64,000 nucleotides of DNA. Source: Sorex araneus (Eukaryota; Chordata; Mammalia; Eulipotyphla; Soricidae). The translations under genes and the position numbers were made by a program. This document shows positions 31,527-42,564 of the stretch, piece by piece. Where the stretch lies: the NCBI RefSeq assembly GCF_027595985.1, contig NC_073306.1, forward strand, positions 96,484,926-96,548,925, in the 5' to 3' direction. Position 1 is the stretch's first letter, and each line of letters opens with the position of its first letter. A model generated the notes under the pieces. The model had not been told where the DNA came from, searched no databases, and was given only the letters and a program-made list of their open reading frames with translations.

Positions 31527-32998
31527 GAGCATGGCGGTTCTCCAGCCTCAAGGCCAGCCTGTTCCGTGCTCTGAGGACCTTCTTTCCACCCGCTGAGGTC
31601 CCTGCTTCAGGCTGCCCAGAACTTCCCTGAGCGTCACTTCTGCCACACTGGTCAGCAGTGGAGTGTGAATTCCAGTCCTACTCATGGGCTTGCGTGGTGT
31701 TTAACACACACACTTGGGATACCAGAAAGGCAGACACGGCACGTGTGGGGGTGTATGCGAGCACGCGTGTGCACGTGAGTTCCCAACAGAACTCAGCCTG
31801 CACCTAGCCAGCCAGCAGCAACCAACGCTCTTCAAAAATACTGAATGAGGACTTAGAAGTCGAACGCTTCTATTTCCTTCTGCTTCTTTTCAGCCTAGAA
31901 TCCAGCTGAGTCTGCAGACCCTGAGAAGAGGAGGAATGCATGTATGCTATATATGTGAGTGCTTGCATATGTGCTCACGTGTAGGGGTGTGTGTGTGTGT
32001 GTGTGTGTGTGTGACTGCGTGCTAAGGTCCGGGGAGGCACAGGGCAGGGAGCACGGCTTTCCCCTGCGGGAGAATAAGGCCCACACAGAGCCATCAAGCA
32101 ATGCCAAGAACTGAGGGCAACAGGAAAGTGAGCCCTGAATAGGAGCCTTGTGAGTGGTCCCGTGGGCTGACTCACCCCGCCCCAGAAGAAGGAAAACACG
32201 CTGGGGATGAAGAGGGGGCTTGTATGCTGTGGTCACCAGGCCTAACCACCTACTATCCCGAGGGCACTTTGTCTGCCAGGCCGCCACCAGCCCTGAGAAG
32301 AGGGGGTTGAGGCTGGACAGGCTGGGAGAGTGGGAGCTGGGGGACAAGGCCCGTCCTGGCAGAACTGCGGTTTAGGGTGCAGGAGAGGAGGGAGACACAG
32401 GGCGGGGAGGGGATGGTCCCCAGGCACCGGCAGGTGTGGCCACTGACAGCCAGGCTGGGTGGGGCAGCCTGTCCAGGCTTCCCGGCCACACCTGAGGAGC
32501 AGGGGTGAGGCCGCCTGAGTAAGCATTTCCTAGCGCACAGGGCAAGGAGTGCCTGCCTGCCACCTGCCCTGCGACTGTCAAACTGGTTCAGAGACCTGAA
32601 GACCAACTGAATTTCTGTGGCAACAAGTGTAGCAGGCAGCCCCGGGCCAGCGGGCCAAGAGCAAGGTCTGAAATATAGGCTAGTCATGGGGGGTGGGGTC
32701 AAGCCAGAGTGCAGACAAGCAGGAGAGAGAACAGGGAGGAGCAGCAGGAGGCATGGACTCACCTCTGTGGTGGCCCAGGCAGCTGCCTGGCTTTTCTGGG
32801 CCTAACTCCCTATCCTATGAGAGGGGACCCCACCACCCCCGCCCAGCCTTCTACTGGCACGGACATTTGATGACTGGGCAAATCTCCTTTCTCTTTAGCA
32901 GAACCCCCACTCATGTTCTGGGCAGACTCTCCGAAGCTTGCTGGTCATGTCTGAGATACACGAATTGCACTGCACTAAGATGCCAACTTCCCCAAACA
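31527..32998. other. Intergenic unique-looking sequence
   Basis: A TG microsatellite lies at 31987-32012. No protein match was seen; the several GC-rich frames between 32240 and 32800 look compositional. Confidence 0.5.
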
Positions 32999-33170
32999 TG
33001 TTTGTTTTGGGCCATGCCTGCAGGGCTCAGGGCTTGCACCTGGCTCTGCACTCAGGGATCACTTCCTGGCGGGGCTCAGGGGAACCTATGGGCTGCTGGC
33101 GACTGAGCTCGGGCGGGAATGCATGCTGGGCAGGTGCCCTACCCGCTGTGCTATGATTCTGGTCTCTCTT
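32999..33170 (-). mobile_element. tRNA-type SINE
   Basis: gggccatgcctgcagggctc, ggcgactgagctcgggcgg, and the head complement ctgtgctatgattctgg. Confidence 0.75.
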
Positions 33171-33451
33171 CCAGTGTATTGACTGTAGTGTGGCCGGCGG
33201 AGGGAGTGTGGACACGATGGCCACATGCATGATGGTATGAAGCCCAGTTGTGTCACTGAACTCATCAGTGCTCTGGGACCCCAGGCGGTTGGCTGGGCTT
33301 GGCTGAACTTCATTATCTTGTGGGTCAGGTAGGAATCACTTGGCTCTTTTAGTAGTTGTTTAAGTAAAGTAACAATAATAAAGTAACAAAAGGAAACTAG
33401 CTGAGGAGAGCATGGATCCTAATAACGCTGAACACATTGGCCCTCCTATGG

Positions 33452-33605
33452 AGTGGGGCTGGGAGCGATAACACAAAGGGCTGGAATACATCTGAGGGTC
33501 CCTAAATTTGATCCCTGGCATCACTGAGCCTAGCTTGGGTGATTCCCTGAACCACTGGGGAGGCCTTCCATACATCACACCTCTTCCCCCCCAAAAACAA
33601 AACAA
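33452..33605 (+). mobile_element. Old tRNA-type SINE
   Basis: ggggctgggagcgataacac head, aaatttgatccctggc, and an A-rich end. Confidence 0.7.
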
Positions 33606-33736
33606 GAAATGCACGACAAAGGAAGAGTGGAATCGGAATGGAGCTCAGCGAGTAGGAAGCTTTTGGGGAGTTTCCTTGGGATCCCACGAGGGGCAGAGAT
33701 GGGAGAGGGAGTTGAGTCTTGGTGGGGGGCTCAGGA

Positions 33737-33800
33737 AAAAAAAATTGATGAGCAAAAAAAATTGATGAGCAACAGGATGACAGTGATAGTGAAAATGATT
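33737..33800 (+). mobile_element. RTE-type tail fragment with a local duplication
   Basis: aaaaaattgatgagca occurs twice in tandem, then caggatgacagtgatagtg, which is only the last part of the RTE tail. Confidence 0.55.
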
Positions 33801-33855
33801 TTGAAGATAGTGTTTCAAGATATGTGAGGCCCAAGGGTCAGAAGCATTCCTTATG

Positions 33856-33857
<2 letters not shown>

Positions 33858-33894
<37 letters not shown>
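33858..33894. repeat. (AC)n microsatellite
   Basis: About 18 AC units. Confidence 0.96.
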
Positions 33895-33898
<4 letters not shown>

Positions 33899-34424
33899 GA
33901 CATAACTGCTGACCAGGATGGCATGAGGGGAACATCAAGAGGCCCAGTGTTTGCTGAAATGCTTATTAATTGGCTTCGCGTCTGGAAACTTGAAATCTGT
34001 AAACATACACACTGTTTGAACATCTTTTGTGCATCAAAGGATTTTCAAGTGCATTTGTCTGGCTCCACAGGGCGTCTGCTCAGAGAGCAGAAGAGAGCAG
34101 GCTGGCCGAGAAGACAGGGCTGGGTGAGTCATGTGTCAGACGAGAGGGCAGGACAAGTCAGGCGATGGCTAGCCAGAATGCATGAGTCATGGTGACTTCC
34201 GGGCCTTTGGATCCCACCAAGCCACCATTCTCTGTTTCGGGGGGTCAATGGCGCTTTCCTTAGATTCTCAACAGATCTAGGCTCCTAAATTGTTTAAACA
34301 TTTTAACAGGACAGACTGGATTACTGTGAAAGTTCCTTCTAACGATAAGGTTTTAAGAGAAACCAATGACCCAGAGCACCTTTTGGGGCCCTCACCTGCA
34401 TGGGTCATTTACTTGATCATGCTC

Positions 34425-34568
34425 TATTTTTGTTTGGGGGCCACACCCTGCAGTGCTCAGGGATCACTGCTGGTGATACTCAGGGGCTCATAAGGATGCT
34501 GGGAGTCAAACCTGCATCAGCCATGTGCAGGACAAGTGCCCTTTCCCCTGTACTATTGCTGCAGCCCC
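34425..34568 (-). mobile_element. tRNA-type SINE
   Basis: ggggccacaccctgcagtg, ggctcataaggatgctggg, and the head complement tactattgctgcagcccc. Confidence 0.78.
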
Positions 34569-35211
34569 TGATTGAGGTTTTCAAAGTTAGAAATGGGGAC
34601 ACAAGTTCCTGACCCCAACCCATAAAAGCACGTGTGACATCTTTCATGTGGATAAATCAGACTTGTTTCTCCCCACACGTGATATCATTTGTTTTAATGT
34701 ACTGTTATAAGAATGGATGAAGTCTTCTGCATGGCGCTTTGGGCTTTACAAATGTTAACTAGTTAATGCTTGTGTTATGTTGCACAGCATTAAGAACCTG
34801 TTAACCAGTAATATAGTTTCTGTAACAAGGGTTAATGCCGCAATTGTGAATCACGGAACTTTTACTTAGCACACACACAATCTACAGCAAACTTAAATAC
34901 TAATCTCTAATACTTAACTGGATTATTGGATCCATCTCAGTATTGTGCTTGTTTATCTCAGAAGATAGGCAACTAGCAAAAATACACATTTCTTTTGCAT
35001 TTCCCCACCCCCCATATTACACAATAAAAGAAATACATTATTCAGTGCACTTGCTAAGAAATAAACTTCCTTATAGTCTGTCTCTCTATATATATATCTA
35101 TGCCCAAACAAAGGAAGAATACAATGCAACTTTTAAGATTACCAATTACAGCAAAAGAGGTAATAACACTCACTCTGAGACTGTAATCACTTCTTATAAA
35201 AGGTTGAGTTA

Positions 35212-35385
35212 TTTTTTTGTTTTTCTTTGGGCCACATATGATGATGCTCAGGACTTACTCCTGGCTCTGCGCTCAGGAATTACTCCTGGTGATGCTTGGG
35301 GGACCATATGTGGTGCCGAGGATCCAACCCAGGTCAGCTACATGCAAGAAAGTGCCCTAGTTGTGGTGTTATCTCTCCAGCACCA
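35212..35385 (-). mobile_element. tRNA-type SINE in putative 3' UTR
   Basis: ctttgggccacatatgatg, ttactcctggctctgcgc, and head complement gttatctctccagcacc. Confidence 0.82.
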
Positions 35386-36214
35386 AGGTTCAGCCACTTT
35401 ATCAACATGATTCACTTGGCTGTGTATGGGAATCAGGGTGGTGGCATGACTGCCCTGGGTGACTTGAGGTAACTTCAGCACCCTTTTGGAAGAACCCTCT
35501 GGGGCACAGTAGTACTCTATTATTTTTTATACAACATGGACATCAATCAGCTGTAAGTTGTGGAGAAACCAATACTTTATAATTAATAAGGTGATTTCCA
35601 CAACCTGCCTCTCCTCTGCCAGCTCATATTGGATCAAGGATAAAGGACTTTTTAGGAGAGCAGGTCTGGCACTGCTGCTGTGTCAATGATGAGAACACAG
35701 GCGAGGGGGTCCCAACCTTTTCCATCTCTCTGGATACAAAATCACTTCACAACTGTGTCTGAGTAGGCTGAGGACAGCAGGGTTAAAAGAGGGGGAGGAG
35801 GGATGCACGGTTCTAGGGATATTATCAGTTGTTCTAGCTTAAAAGTTGGGAAGTCTGGAGGCTTCTGTCCTCGCAGACTTCTGATGATGGAAATGAGGCA
35901 AGTTTCTAGGCTGGCGGGGCCTGTGGCCTGGGAACTGGATGCAGATACCTAAGTGTCTGCTTCAGCTGCAGTCTACCCAAGTTCTGAATCAGTTCTGGAG
36001 GTTTCAAAATAACAACAGCTCATAACAGTTTCTATGGCACAGACGGTTGAGCTACTTGGCAGTAGGGGGGAGGCCCTTCTCTCATGGGGGCTCACACCTT
36101 CCGGGCTCCTGTGGCTCCCGTGGTCTCACACCACTGGCCACGGGCTGGTTTCACCAGTGGAGTTTTATGACACTGAGCTGAGTTTGGCTCTGCCCTTGGT
36201 CGCTGTTGTTTGTG

Positions 36215-36335
36215 TTTTGTTCTTTTGTGGAGGCATACCCAGTGGTGCTCCTGGGCTACTCCTGGTATGGTGGGGGATCGAACCTGAGGCTCCCGCATGG
36301 CCAAGCAGCTCTTTGTGCTATCTGCTGCCCCGGCT
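36215..36335 (-). mobile_element. Old SINE fragment in putative 3' UTR
   Basis: ggaggcatacccagtggtgc, ggatcgaacctgaggctcc and gctatctgctgccccggc. The middle is missing. Confidence 0.65.
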
Positions 36336-37359
36336 CTGCCTTTCTAGAAGTCTGAAGACCTGGTCTTAGCTCAAATTTCCCCACCTCCTTGGGATCATGA
36401 TTTTCTTCTTTGAATGAATGGGTCTCGGCCACACCTGGATGCTTTGGTAGGTAATCTTAATGTGCATTTCTATTCATCCTTTATGCTATATTGCAAACTC
36501 CAAAGGTAAAATCACACCAATATTTATGTGTTTAAGTGTGCATGTTAGACATGTAAAGGGGTGTGTATCTATACAGATATATGTATACTTCCATTTAGGC
36601 AAAAGTTAATTTGGTTCCACAGATACAGACACCAAGTGCTGGCAGCTTGTAGAGTGAAGTGTAACAATCTGGTAAAACCTGTATCATTCTGACTTACAAC
36701 ATTACAAAGGAAGTGACTTTAAGTTATTGCTATTTGATTATAGAATAAAGAGATCATTCTGCTGCACTTTTATACAGAATGAGCAACCATTTCCCATTCA
36801 AGTAATTGCAACTGGAATCAGAAATTCCTTTCTCAACAGTAGAAGCCTGAAGATATTGTTTGAATGCAGAGGTGATTTCATTCTACTTGAGAATGTGCGC
36901 AGGAGACGGGGAGAAACTTAATTTCTCAAGAGTACAAGCAAATCAGCTCCGGTGGCTTCCTGCAGGGAGCTGCGGGAGCTGTTTCTCAGGGTTCTTATGG
37001 TGAATTCACCCCCACCGTGAGGGGGGTCCCCAGCTCAGGCTGCAGTCTTGTCCGTCCTGCTCGCAGCGCTTGGGTTAAAAAAGAGTCAAAGAGGATTGAT
37101 TAAAAGCAGTGTTGGTTTTGAACATTCAGAATTCACAGAGGATCTCATTTTCTGCAATTGCAAGGATCTGCTTTCCTGTTTTCGCTGCAGAATCACATTC
37201 ATATGGCAGTCTTATTTCAGGCACTTTGAAAACATGTTCATCTGGAATAAAAATCTGCATGAACCTCTTCTGCATAAGTCAAAAATGCATCTGAGGGACT
37301 CTGGGCTTCAAGAGAGAGCCCCGTCACTACCTGGACTCAGTCAGCTTTCCTGGTCACGC

Positions 37360-37480
37360 AGGATGGTGATGGCTGAGCTGGAGGTCACTGAGGTGGCCAT
37401 TAGGCCTCAGTATAGAGATGCGAGTCGCAAAAATCCAAATGACCCGGTCTTGACTCAAAAAGAACACAAAAACGTAAGAT
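37360..37480. repeat. Segment shared with 57125-57245
   Basis: ggtgatggctgagctggagg is identical in both places. Related sequence continues through aaaaatccaaa for about 110 bases with gaps. I do not recognise the family. This copy lies just after the CTTNBP2NL stop codon. Confidence 0.65.
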
Positions 37481-37587
37481 ACACTAACTATTACACAGAT
37501 GGTTTGGGCGACGACCAAAATAAATAATGAGACCTCCCACGGGGGTCGGACGGAATGTCAGACGTGGCGAGGCGGGCCCTCTGGTCA

Positions 37588-39048
37588 CTAGCTGCTGCTG
37601 GGCAAGAGGCTCTCTAGGTCCTTGCCATTGGCCACCACCACGTTGGGAGAGCAGCTGCCGGCGAGATCCTCAGAGGTGGGCGCCACTGATGCCTGGGGGT
37701 GGGTTTTGGTCAGTGGTGCGGCAGCAGACGGAGAAGGGGTGAGGCCCGGTTTCTTGGGTGGGATGGGGGGAGGGTTGCCTCTCTCGGCCCTGGGGATGGT
37801 AGGAGACTTGATCCCTGGAGACAGGGGGCTCAGAGGACTGGACACTTTCCCGGGAGTGGGTGAATGGCTGGTGTCACTCCGGGGGCTGGCCGTGGCAGCC
37901 AGGTTCCGATAGTCTGTGCCAAAAGGGGAGCTGTTGGGAGAAACGGGCTTGATGGGGCCCTGCTGGCTGGTGAATCTGGAGAGCACCTGCGTGACCGTGT
38001 TACGGGCCAGCTGCTTGGCGGCAGAGTTATCCAGGAGGGTGGGGGACAGGTCCCGGGACGGGGGACTCTGGAGGCCACTGGCTTGCTGGTCCTGATCCGC
38101 CTGGGACTGGAATTTGTACCGCGCTGCATGGAAACGCTGGTTGACCCCCACTTGGTAGGAGGACTGGTAGCCGGGGCTGCTCGCCGCTGAGCCCAGAAGA
38201 CGCTTGGTCAGCACAGGGGACGAGCAGGGGGAGGAGGTGAGCGAGGAGGAGGCGGTGCTGCTGGGGGACAGGGAGCTACCGCTGGATGGCAGGTAGGCGG
38301 GCGCCGAGCCCGCAGCGTCGCAGACCCCGTTCTCCAGGGCTCGCTCCTGGGCCGCTGCCACGGGACGCTCTCGGGGAAGCACCGAGCACTCCACACCACT
38401 CCCGGACCCTGGCTCCCTGGAGGACTGGAGTTCTGGGTCCAGGTGGCCGTTGGCTTTTGCGTAAGAGTAGGTGGGCGTGGTGGGCACCGGGGCAGCCGCC
38501 TTGGGAATGCCGCTGCTGGGCATCCTTTCCGCCTGGGCACTGTCCGTCTGGCAGCACACGGACACCAGAACTCGGGGCTCCGTGCCTGTGCCTTTTGCCA
38601 CGGCCCCCTGCTTCCTAGCGGGCGCCTGGGCGCTGCTGTGCTGGCGGGAAGCCTCCAGCTCCTTCACCAGCTTTTTCAGACTCTCCATCTCTTCCTTCAG
38701 GGTTCTGGTGCGGTTCTCCTCTCGGTTCAGCTTTGCTCGCAGCTGTTCTCGTTCAATGTCAAACTCAGACAGCTGCTTCTCCACCTGAGCCTCAGTCTGC
38801 AGGCCCCTCTTCCGCTCGGCCGCCAGCTCCTCCTCCAGCTTACTCACGCGGCCCTTCTCCTTCTCCAGCTTCAGGCTCAGCTCTCCGGCCTTCTGGCCCT
38901 CCTCGGCCGCCTTGCTCGTGGCCTTCTTGCACTCAAGCACCAGCATGGCCGAGAGCTGCTTGTGGCGGGTGCGCTCCTCTTCCAGCTGACCTGACAGCTT
39001 TTTCTGCTCCTTCTCAAACTTTTTTACCTGGGACTTCTCAAACTCCAG
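37588..39048 (-). CDS. CTTNBP2NL: CTTNBP2NL last coding exon (stop included)
   Basis: CTTNBP2NL is an N-terminally coiled-coil, actin-associated protein that binds cortactin and joins striatin-PP2A (STRIPAK) assemblies (family knowledge). This 1461-bp exon encodes predicted residues 147-632 and the stop. It starts LEFEKSQVKKFEKEQKKLS, a heptad-rich coiled coil running to about residue 275. A Ser/Pro-rich tail follows, with serine blocks SSLSPSSTASSSLTSSP, GYQSSYQVGVNQRFH, SPLSPLSPGIKSP and a proline ligand PPPIPPKKP (about 572-580) suited to SH3 binding. It ends KDLESLLPSSS. The acceptor is gtcctag before CTGGAG, phase 0. The match to remembered human CTTNBP2NL (639 residues) is close in the coiled coil and C terminus and looser at residues about 285-370, where short indels explain the length difference. 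Confidence 0.96.
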   Translation of the reverse strand: MEFEKSQVKKFEKEQKKLSGQLEEERTRHKQLSAMLVLECKKATSKAAEEGQKAGELSLKLEKEKGRVSKLEEELAAERKRGLQTEAQVEKQLSEFDIEREQLRAKLNREENRTRTLKEEMESLKKLVKELEASRQHSSAQAPARKQGAVAKGTGTEPRVLVSVCCQTDSAQAERMPSSGIPKAAAPVPTTPTYSYAKANGHLDPELQSSREPGSGSGVECSVLPRERPVAAAQERALENGVCDAAGSAPAYLPSSGSSLSPSSTASSSLTSSPCSSPVLTKRLLGSAASSPGYQSSYQVGVNQRFHAARYKFQSQADQDQQASGLQSPPSRDLSPTLLDNSAAKQLARNTVTQVLSRFTSQQGPIKPVSPNSSPFGTDYRNLAATASPRSDTSHSPTPGKVSSPLSPLSPGIKSPTIPRAERGNPPPIPPKKPGLTPSPSAAAPLTKTHPQASVAPTSEDLAGSCSPNVVVANGKDLESLLPSSS

Positions 39049-39214
39049 CTAGGACCAAAACACAAAAACAAAAACAATAACAACAACAACAAAAAAACAC
39101 CACACATCCTGATTAGAGTAAGAAAACAAAGCAATGGACCAAAAACCTCTAGTAAGTACCAGCTGGCTTGCCTGGTGTATATGGGAGTGCCACTGAAGTT
39201 GTATTTAGGGCAAG

Positions 39215-39402
39215 TATTATTTTTTTTGTTTGTTTGTTTGGGGCCAGACACCTGGTACTGCTCAGGGCTTACTTCTGACTCTGCAATCAAGGAGAACTCT
39301 TTGGAGGACTCGGGACCATCTGGTGTGCTAGGATTGAAACTGCGTTAACCTGGTGCAAGGCAAGCCAAGCCACCTGACCCGCTGTGCTATCTCTCTGGCC
39401 CT
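39215..39402 (-). mobile_element. tRNA-type SINE
   Basis: tttggggccagacacctgg, gggcttacttctgactctgc and the head complement gctgtgctatctctctgg. The B-box complement is lost to gattgaaactgcg. Confidence 0.75.
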
Positions 39403-39551
39403 AGGGGGGAAATATTTCTGATGTATTAGAGCACCTAACAAAAAACTGCATGCACTGTGATCTAACCTTTCCTCGATGATTTAGGAATTGCCTCTGGTCC
39501 TTATACTATCTCAGGATTATTAGTGGAGCTATGAACCCCCACTGGGTTTTA

Positions 39552-39675
39552 TTTATTTGCTTTTTGGGTCACACCTGGCGATGCTCAGAGGACCATATGG
39601 GATGCCGGGAATTGAACCCGGGTTGGCTGTGTGCAAGACAAGCGCCCTACCCGCTGTACTATCGCTCCAGCCCCC
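39552..39675 (-). mobile_element. Young tRNA-type SINE with central deletion
   Basis: ttgctttttgggtcacacctgg runs straight into gatgctcagaggaccatatggg, skipping about 50 bases. The head is perfect (gtactatcgctccagcccc). Confidence 0.88.
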
Positions 39676-39882
39676 TCACTGGGTTTTAGACCTGTGAGAA
39701 GCACCAGGATCAGGATCGATCAAAAGAGCGAAGAGAAAGCTACGTGCACCAGATCTCATGAGTCTGTTCACTGTGACCTAACGCATTTTAATTGGGCATT
39801 CTGAGCAAAGAAAACTTTGAGAACTTTGAGTGAGTGTTCCTTAAAATACACTTGCAAGGAATCTGTCTAAAATAGATTTTAT

Positions 39883-40062
39883 GGGGCCGGAGAGATAGCA
39901 CAGCAGGTAGGCTCTTCCCCTGCTCCTAGCCCAGCTGGGTTTGATCCCCAGCATCCCATTATGGTCTCCTGAGCACTGCTGGGAGTAATTGCTGAGCATC
40001 ACCGGTGTGTCCCCTACTACCCTCCTCTACCCCCCCAATTAAAAAAAACAAACCAAAAGATT
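39883..40062 (+). mobile_element. tRNA-type SINE
   Basis: ggggccggagagatagcacagcagg, gggtttgatccccagc, and an A-rich end. Confidence 0.82.
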
Positions 40063-40107
40063 TTATAGAAAACAATGATTTGCTAAACACAAAACACCAT
40101 ATTTGTA

Positions 40108-40245
40108 TTTGCTTTGGGGCCACCCCTGGCTGGTGCTCAGGGATCACTCCTGGTGGAACTTAGGGGGCCATGTTGGGTACCAGGGACTGACCCTGGGCTG
40201 GCTGTGTGCAAGGCAAGCACCTGACCCACTATCATGTCTTTCTAC
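40108..40245 (-). mobile_element. tRNA-type SINE
   Basis: gctttggggccacccctgg, gggatcactcctggtgg and gtgcaaggcaagcacctg. Confidence 0.72.
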
Positions 40246-40362
40246 TCCTACTAGTTTTTGAAGAGTCACACTGTGCTTTCGCATTCCAAAGGATCTACCA
40301 AACTCGGGTGAGACATCTGATAAATTCCATTTTACTCAATTATTCCCAAATTTACCTAAAGT

Positions 40363-40607
40363 TGCTAAAGTGATAACACAGTGGTAGGGCCTTTGCCTTT
40401 CACGCAGCTGACCCGTGTTTGGTTCCTCCGCCCCTTTCAGAGAGCCTGGCAAGCTACTGAGAGTATCTCGCCCGCACTGCAGAGCCTGGCAAAGCTACCC
40501 GTGGCGTATTGGATATGCCAAAAACAGTAACAATAAGTCTCACAATGAGAGACGTTACTGGTGCCCGCTCAAACAAATTGATGAGCAATGTGATGACAGT
40601 GACAGTG
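40363..40607 (+). mobile_element. Full-length composite SINE: tRNA head + RTE tail
   Basis: The tRNA-type head (gataacacagtggtagg, cgtgtttggttcc) is the same head as in the A-tailed SINE. A different body follows (agagcctggcaagctactgag, gatatgccaaaaacagtaac), then the RTE tail (gttactggtgcccgctc, gatgagcaatgtgatg) and acagtg repeats. Target duplication acctaaagt at 40354-40362 and 40608-40616. Confidence 0.92.
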
Positions 40608-40692
40608 ACCTAAAGTCTGTCTTTGAAGCCCAGTACATCCACACCCTCCAGAGCCAGCTCTGAGAAATGCTATTCTAGACATGGCCAGGCAC

Positions 40693-40800
40693 CTGCTGAG
40701 TCAGCCTTTCGCGCTCCTTCTCCAGCATGTAGGTGACATCATCCCCTTCTGCCGTGTCCTGGGCATGCCTCTGCCTTTCTTCCTCCAGGTCGAGGATTAC
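40693..40800 (-). CDS. CTTNBP2NL: CTTNBP2NL internal coding exon (36 codons)
   Basis: This 108-bp exon encodes VILDLEEERQRHAQDTAEG followed by DDVTYMLEKERERLTQQ, predicted residues 111-146 and part of the CortBP2-type coiled coil. The acceptor is ccacttaag (complement of 40801-40809) and the donor gtgcct (complement of 40687-40692), both phase 0. The exon is too short to stand out as an open frame and was placed by homology and splice sites. Intron to the next exon: 39049-40692. It is closely flanked by SINEs (40363-40607 and 40830-41045). Confidence 0.95.
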
Positions 40801-40829
40801 CTTAAGTGGGGTTCAAGGGAAAGAGACAT

Positions 40830-40990
40830 TTATGGGCTGCAAATAGAGTACAGCAGACAAGGCACTTGCCTTGCGACTAGGGTTCAGTCCAGCTCTGTGC
40901 ATGGTCCCTGAGCCCTGTCAGGCTTGATCCCTGAGAGCAGAGCCAGTAGTAAGCCCTGAGCACTGCCCCCCCAGTATGGCCCAAATACCA

Positions 40991-41021
<31 letters not shown>

Positions 41022-41045
41022 AAAAAGAAGAAGAAAGAAAGAAAA
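40830..41045 (+). mobile_element. tRNA-type SINE
   Basis: gggctgcaaatagagtacagc head, gggttcagtccagc, and gagccagtagtaagccctgag. (AC)n and an A-rich tail with AAG units follow at 40989-41045. Confidence 0.75.
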
Positions 41046-41464
41046 AAAGTCACTTCCACATATAAAGAAATGAAACTTACAATCTATTTAGATGCTAGGT
41101 GCATATTTAAACAGTAAAGACAGTTCTAGAAATAACTAAGCAAAAATAATGAAGTAGACAGTGAGACAGATAAGCAGTAGGCAGCCATTAGGGCACTCCT
41201 GTCTCACAGGGTACATGGTATACCAGCTACAAGTCCAGGCATGCACAGAAGGATCTGGAAGTAGAGACCAGATAGCAGGAGCCCAGCTGCAGGGCTGGGA
41301 AAGGGCTTAGAGAATCACTGGAGGTGCAAGGAAGCGCTGCTGTTTGGTGTGTCTAGGGGACAGGCTCTCTCCGGCCATGCTCTGTCCCCAGAAGCAGGCG
41401 ACAGAAATGGGACATTTCAAAAAGGCAACAAGCTAGCACTCTGTGTAATTAAGACACACATTCA

Positions 41465-41642
41465 TGTTTGTTTGGGTTTGGGGACGCACCCGGCTGTTCT
41501 CAGGGTTTACTCCTGGCTCTGCACTCAGGAATTACTCCTGGCAGTGGTGCTTGGGGGACCATACACAATGCTGGGAATCAAACCCGGGTTGGCTGTATGC
41601 AAGACAAGCGCCCTACCTGCTGTACTATGGCGCCAGCCTCTT
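41465..41642 (-). mobile_element. tRNA-type SINE
   Basis: ggggacgcacccggctgttc, ggaatcaaacccgggttgg and gtactatggcgccagcc. 41046-41464 and 41643-42044 on either side look unique. Confidence 0.85.
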
Positions 41643-42044
41643 AGCATGTGCATTCTGAATACAGTAGAGAAGAGGCAAAGCTTTCTGGAGGAGCAGGAGA
41701 GACAGAGCAGGAAGCCCGTCCTGCGTGTGTTTGGCCTGCTCACTCCCTGGGCACTGCATATGGTAATCCAAATGCAACACCACTGGAGTCTCCCCGCCCC
41801 TCGAGTCTCTTCACTTCATTCTGCATGTAACGAGGCTCAATGGTTAGAATAATGATTAACATACGTGCAGACTTTTCACAAGCCCTTTTAATTGACCTCA
41901 CTTTATCCCAGTACCCCATTTCATTGCTGGGAAGATTAAGTCCAATTTTAAGAAGAACGCAAATTTAAAAGGCACCTTTTACATACCACCCACCTACAAG
42001 TTATCCTAATATTCTAAATAGCACTGGATTCCTTTTTGTTTTCT

Positions 42045-42216
42045 CTTTTTATTTTGGTGTTTGGACCACACCTGGTGGTGCTCTGGTCTCTTTCTGGTTC
42101 TGTGCTCAGGGATCACTCCTGGCAGTGTTTGGGTGATAATGTGGTACCAGAGATTGAACCTGGGCCTCCTGCAAGCAATGCAAGTGCTTCAGGCTTTGAG
42201 CTCCCTCCAGCCCTGG
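42045..42216 (-). mobile_element. Old tRNA-type SINE
   Basis: gtgtttggaccacacctgg, ggtaccagagattgaacctgg, ctccctccagccc. Confidence 0.72.
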
Positions 42217-42229
42217 CATAAGCATTCTC

Positions 42230-42402
42230 TTAGCTTCTCTTTGGGGCCACACCTGGCAGTGCTCAGGGCTTACTCCTGGCTCCTGGTCAGGGATCACTCT
42301 GGCAGGGCTTAGGGAACCATATAAGGTGCCAGGGATAGAACCCAGATCAGCCATGTGCAAAGCAAGCAACTTACCCACTGTGCCATCTCTCTTGCCCTTA
42401 GA
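42230..42402 (-). mobile_element. tRNA-type SINE
   Basis: ctttggggccacacctggc, gggatagaacccagatcagc, gtgccatctctcttgccc. Confidence 0.8.
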
Positions 42403-42564
42403 GCTTCTCCTGATGCAGCAAAGATGCCAAGGCCTAGAGCCACAGGCAGAGCCCCTATCACCTGAGTGTCATTGCTCATTTCTCCTCACTACTGCTATAA
42501 ATGGAGAGAAAACATTTTATGGGACATGAAATTCATCTTTAACTCCCCAAATAAAAACCATTTA

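Larger units (their letters stand above)
34665..37587 (-). other. CTTNBP2NL: Probable CTTNBP2NL 3' UTR
   Basis: The AT-rich, largely unique block directly downstream of the stop codon is interrupted only by SINEs at 35212-35385 and 36215-36335. A possible polyadenylation signal ATTAAA is the complement of 34693-34698. No AATAAA was seen nearer the stop. The length (about 2.9 kb) suits my memory of a long 3' UTR in this gene, but the end point is a guess. Confidence 0.45.

Noticed and set aside
37048..37527. 159-codon plus-strand frame antisense to the CTTNBP2NL 3' end
   Set aside because: No recognisable domain. Its last part is the segment shared with 57125-57245, and the rest fits 3' UTR on the other strand.
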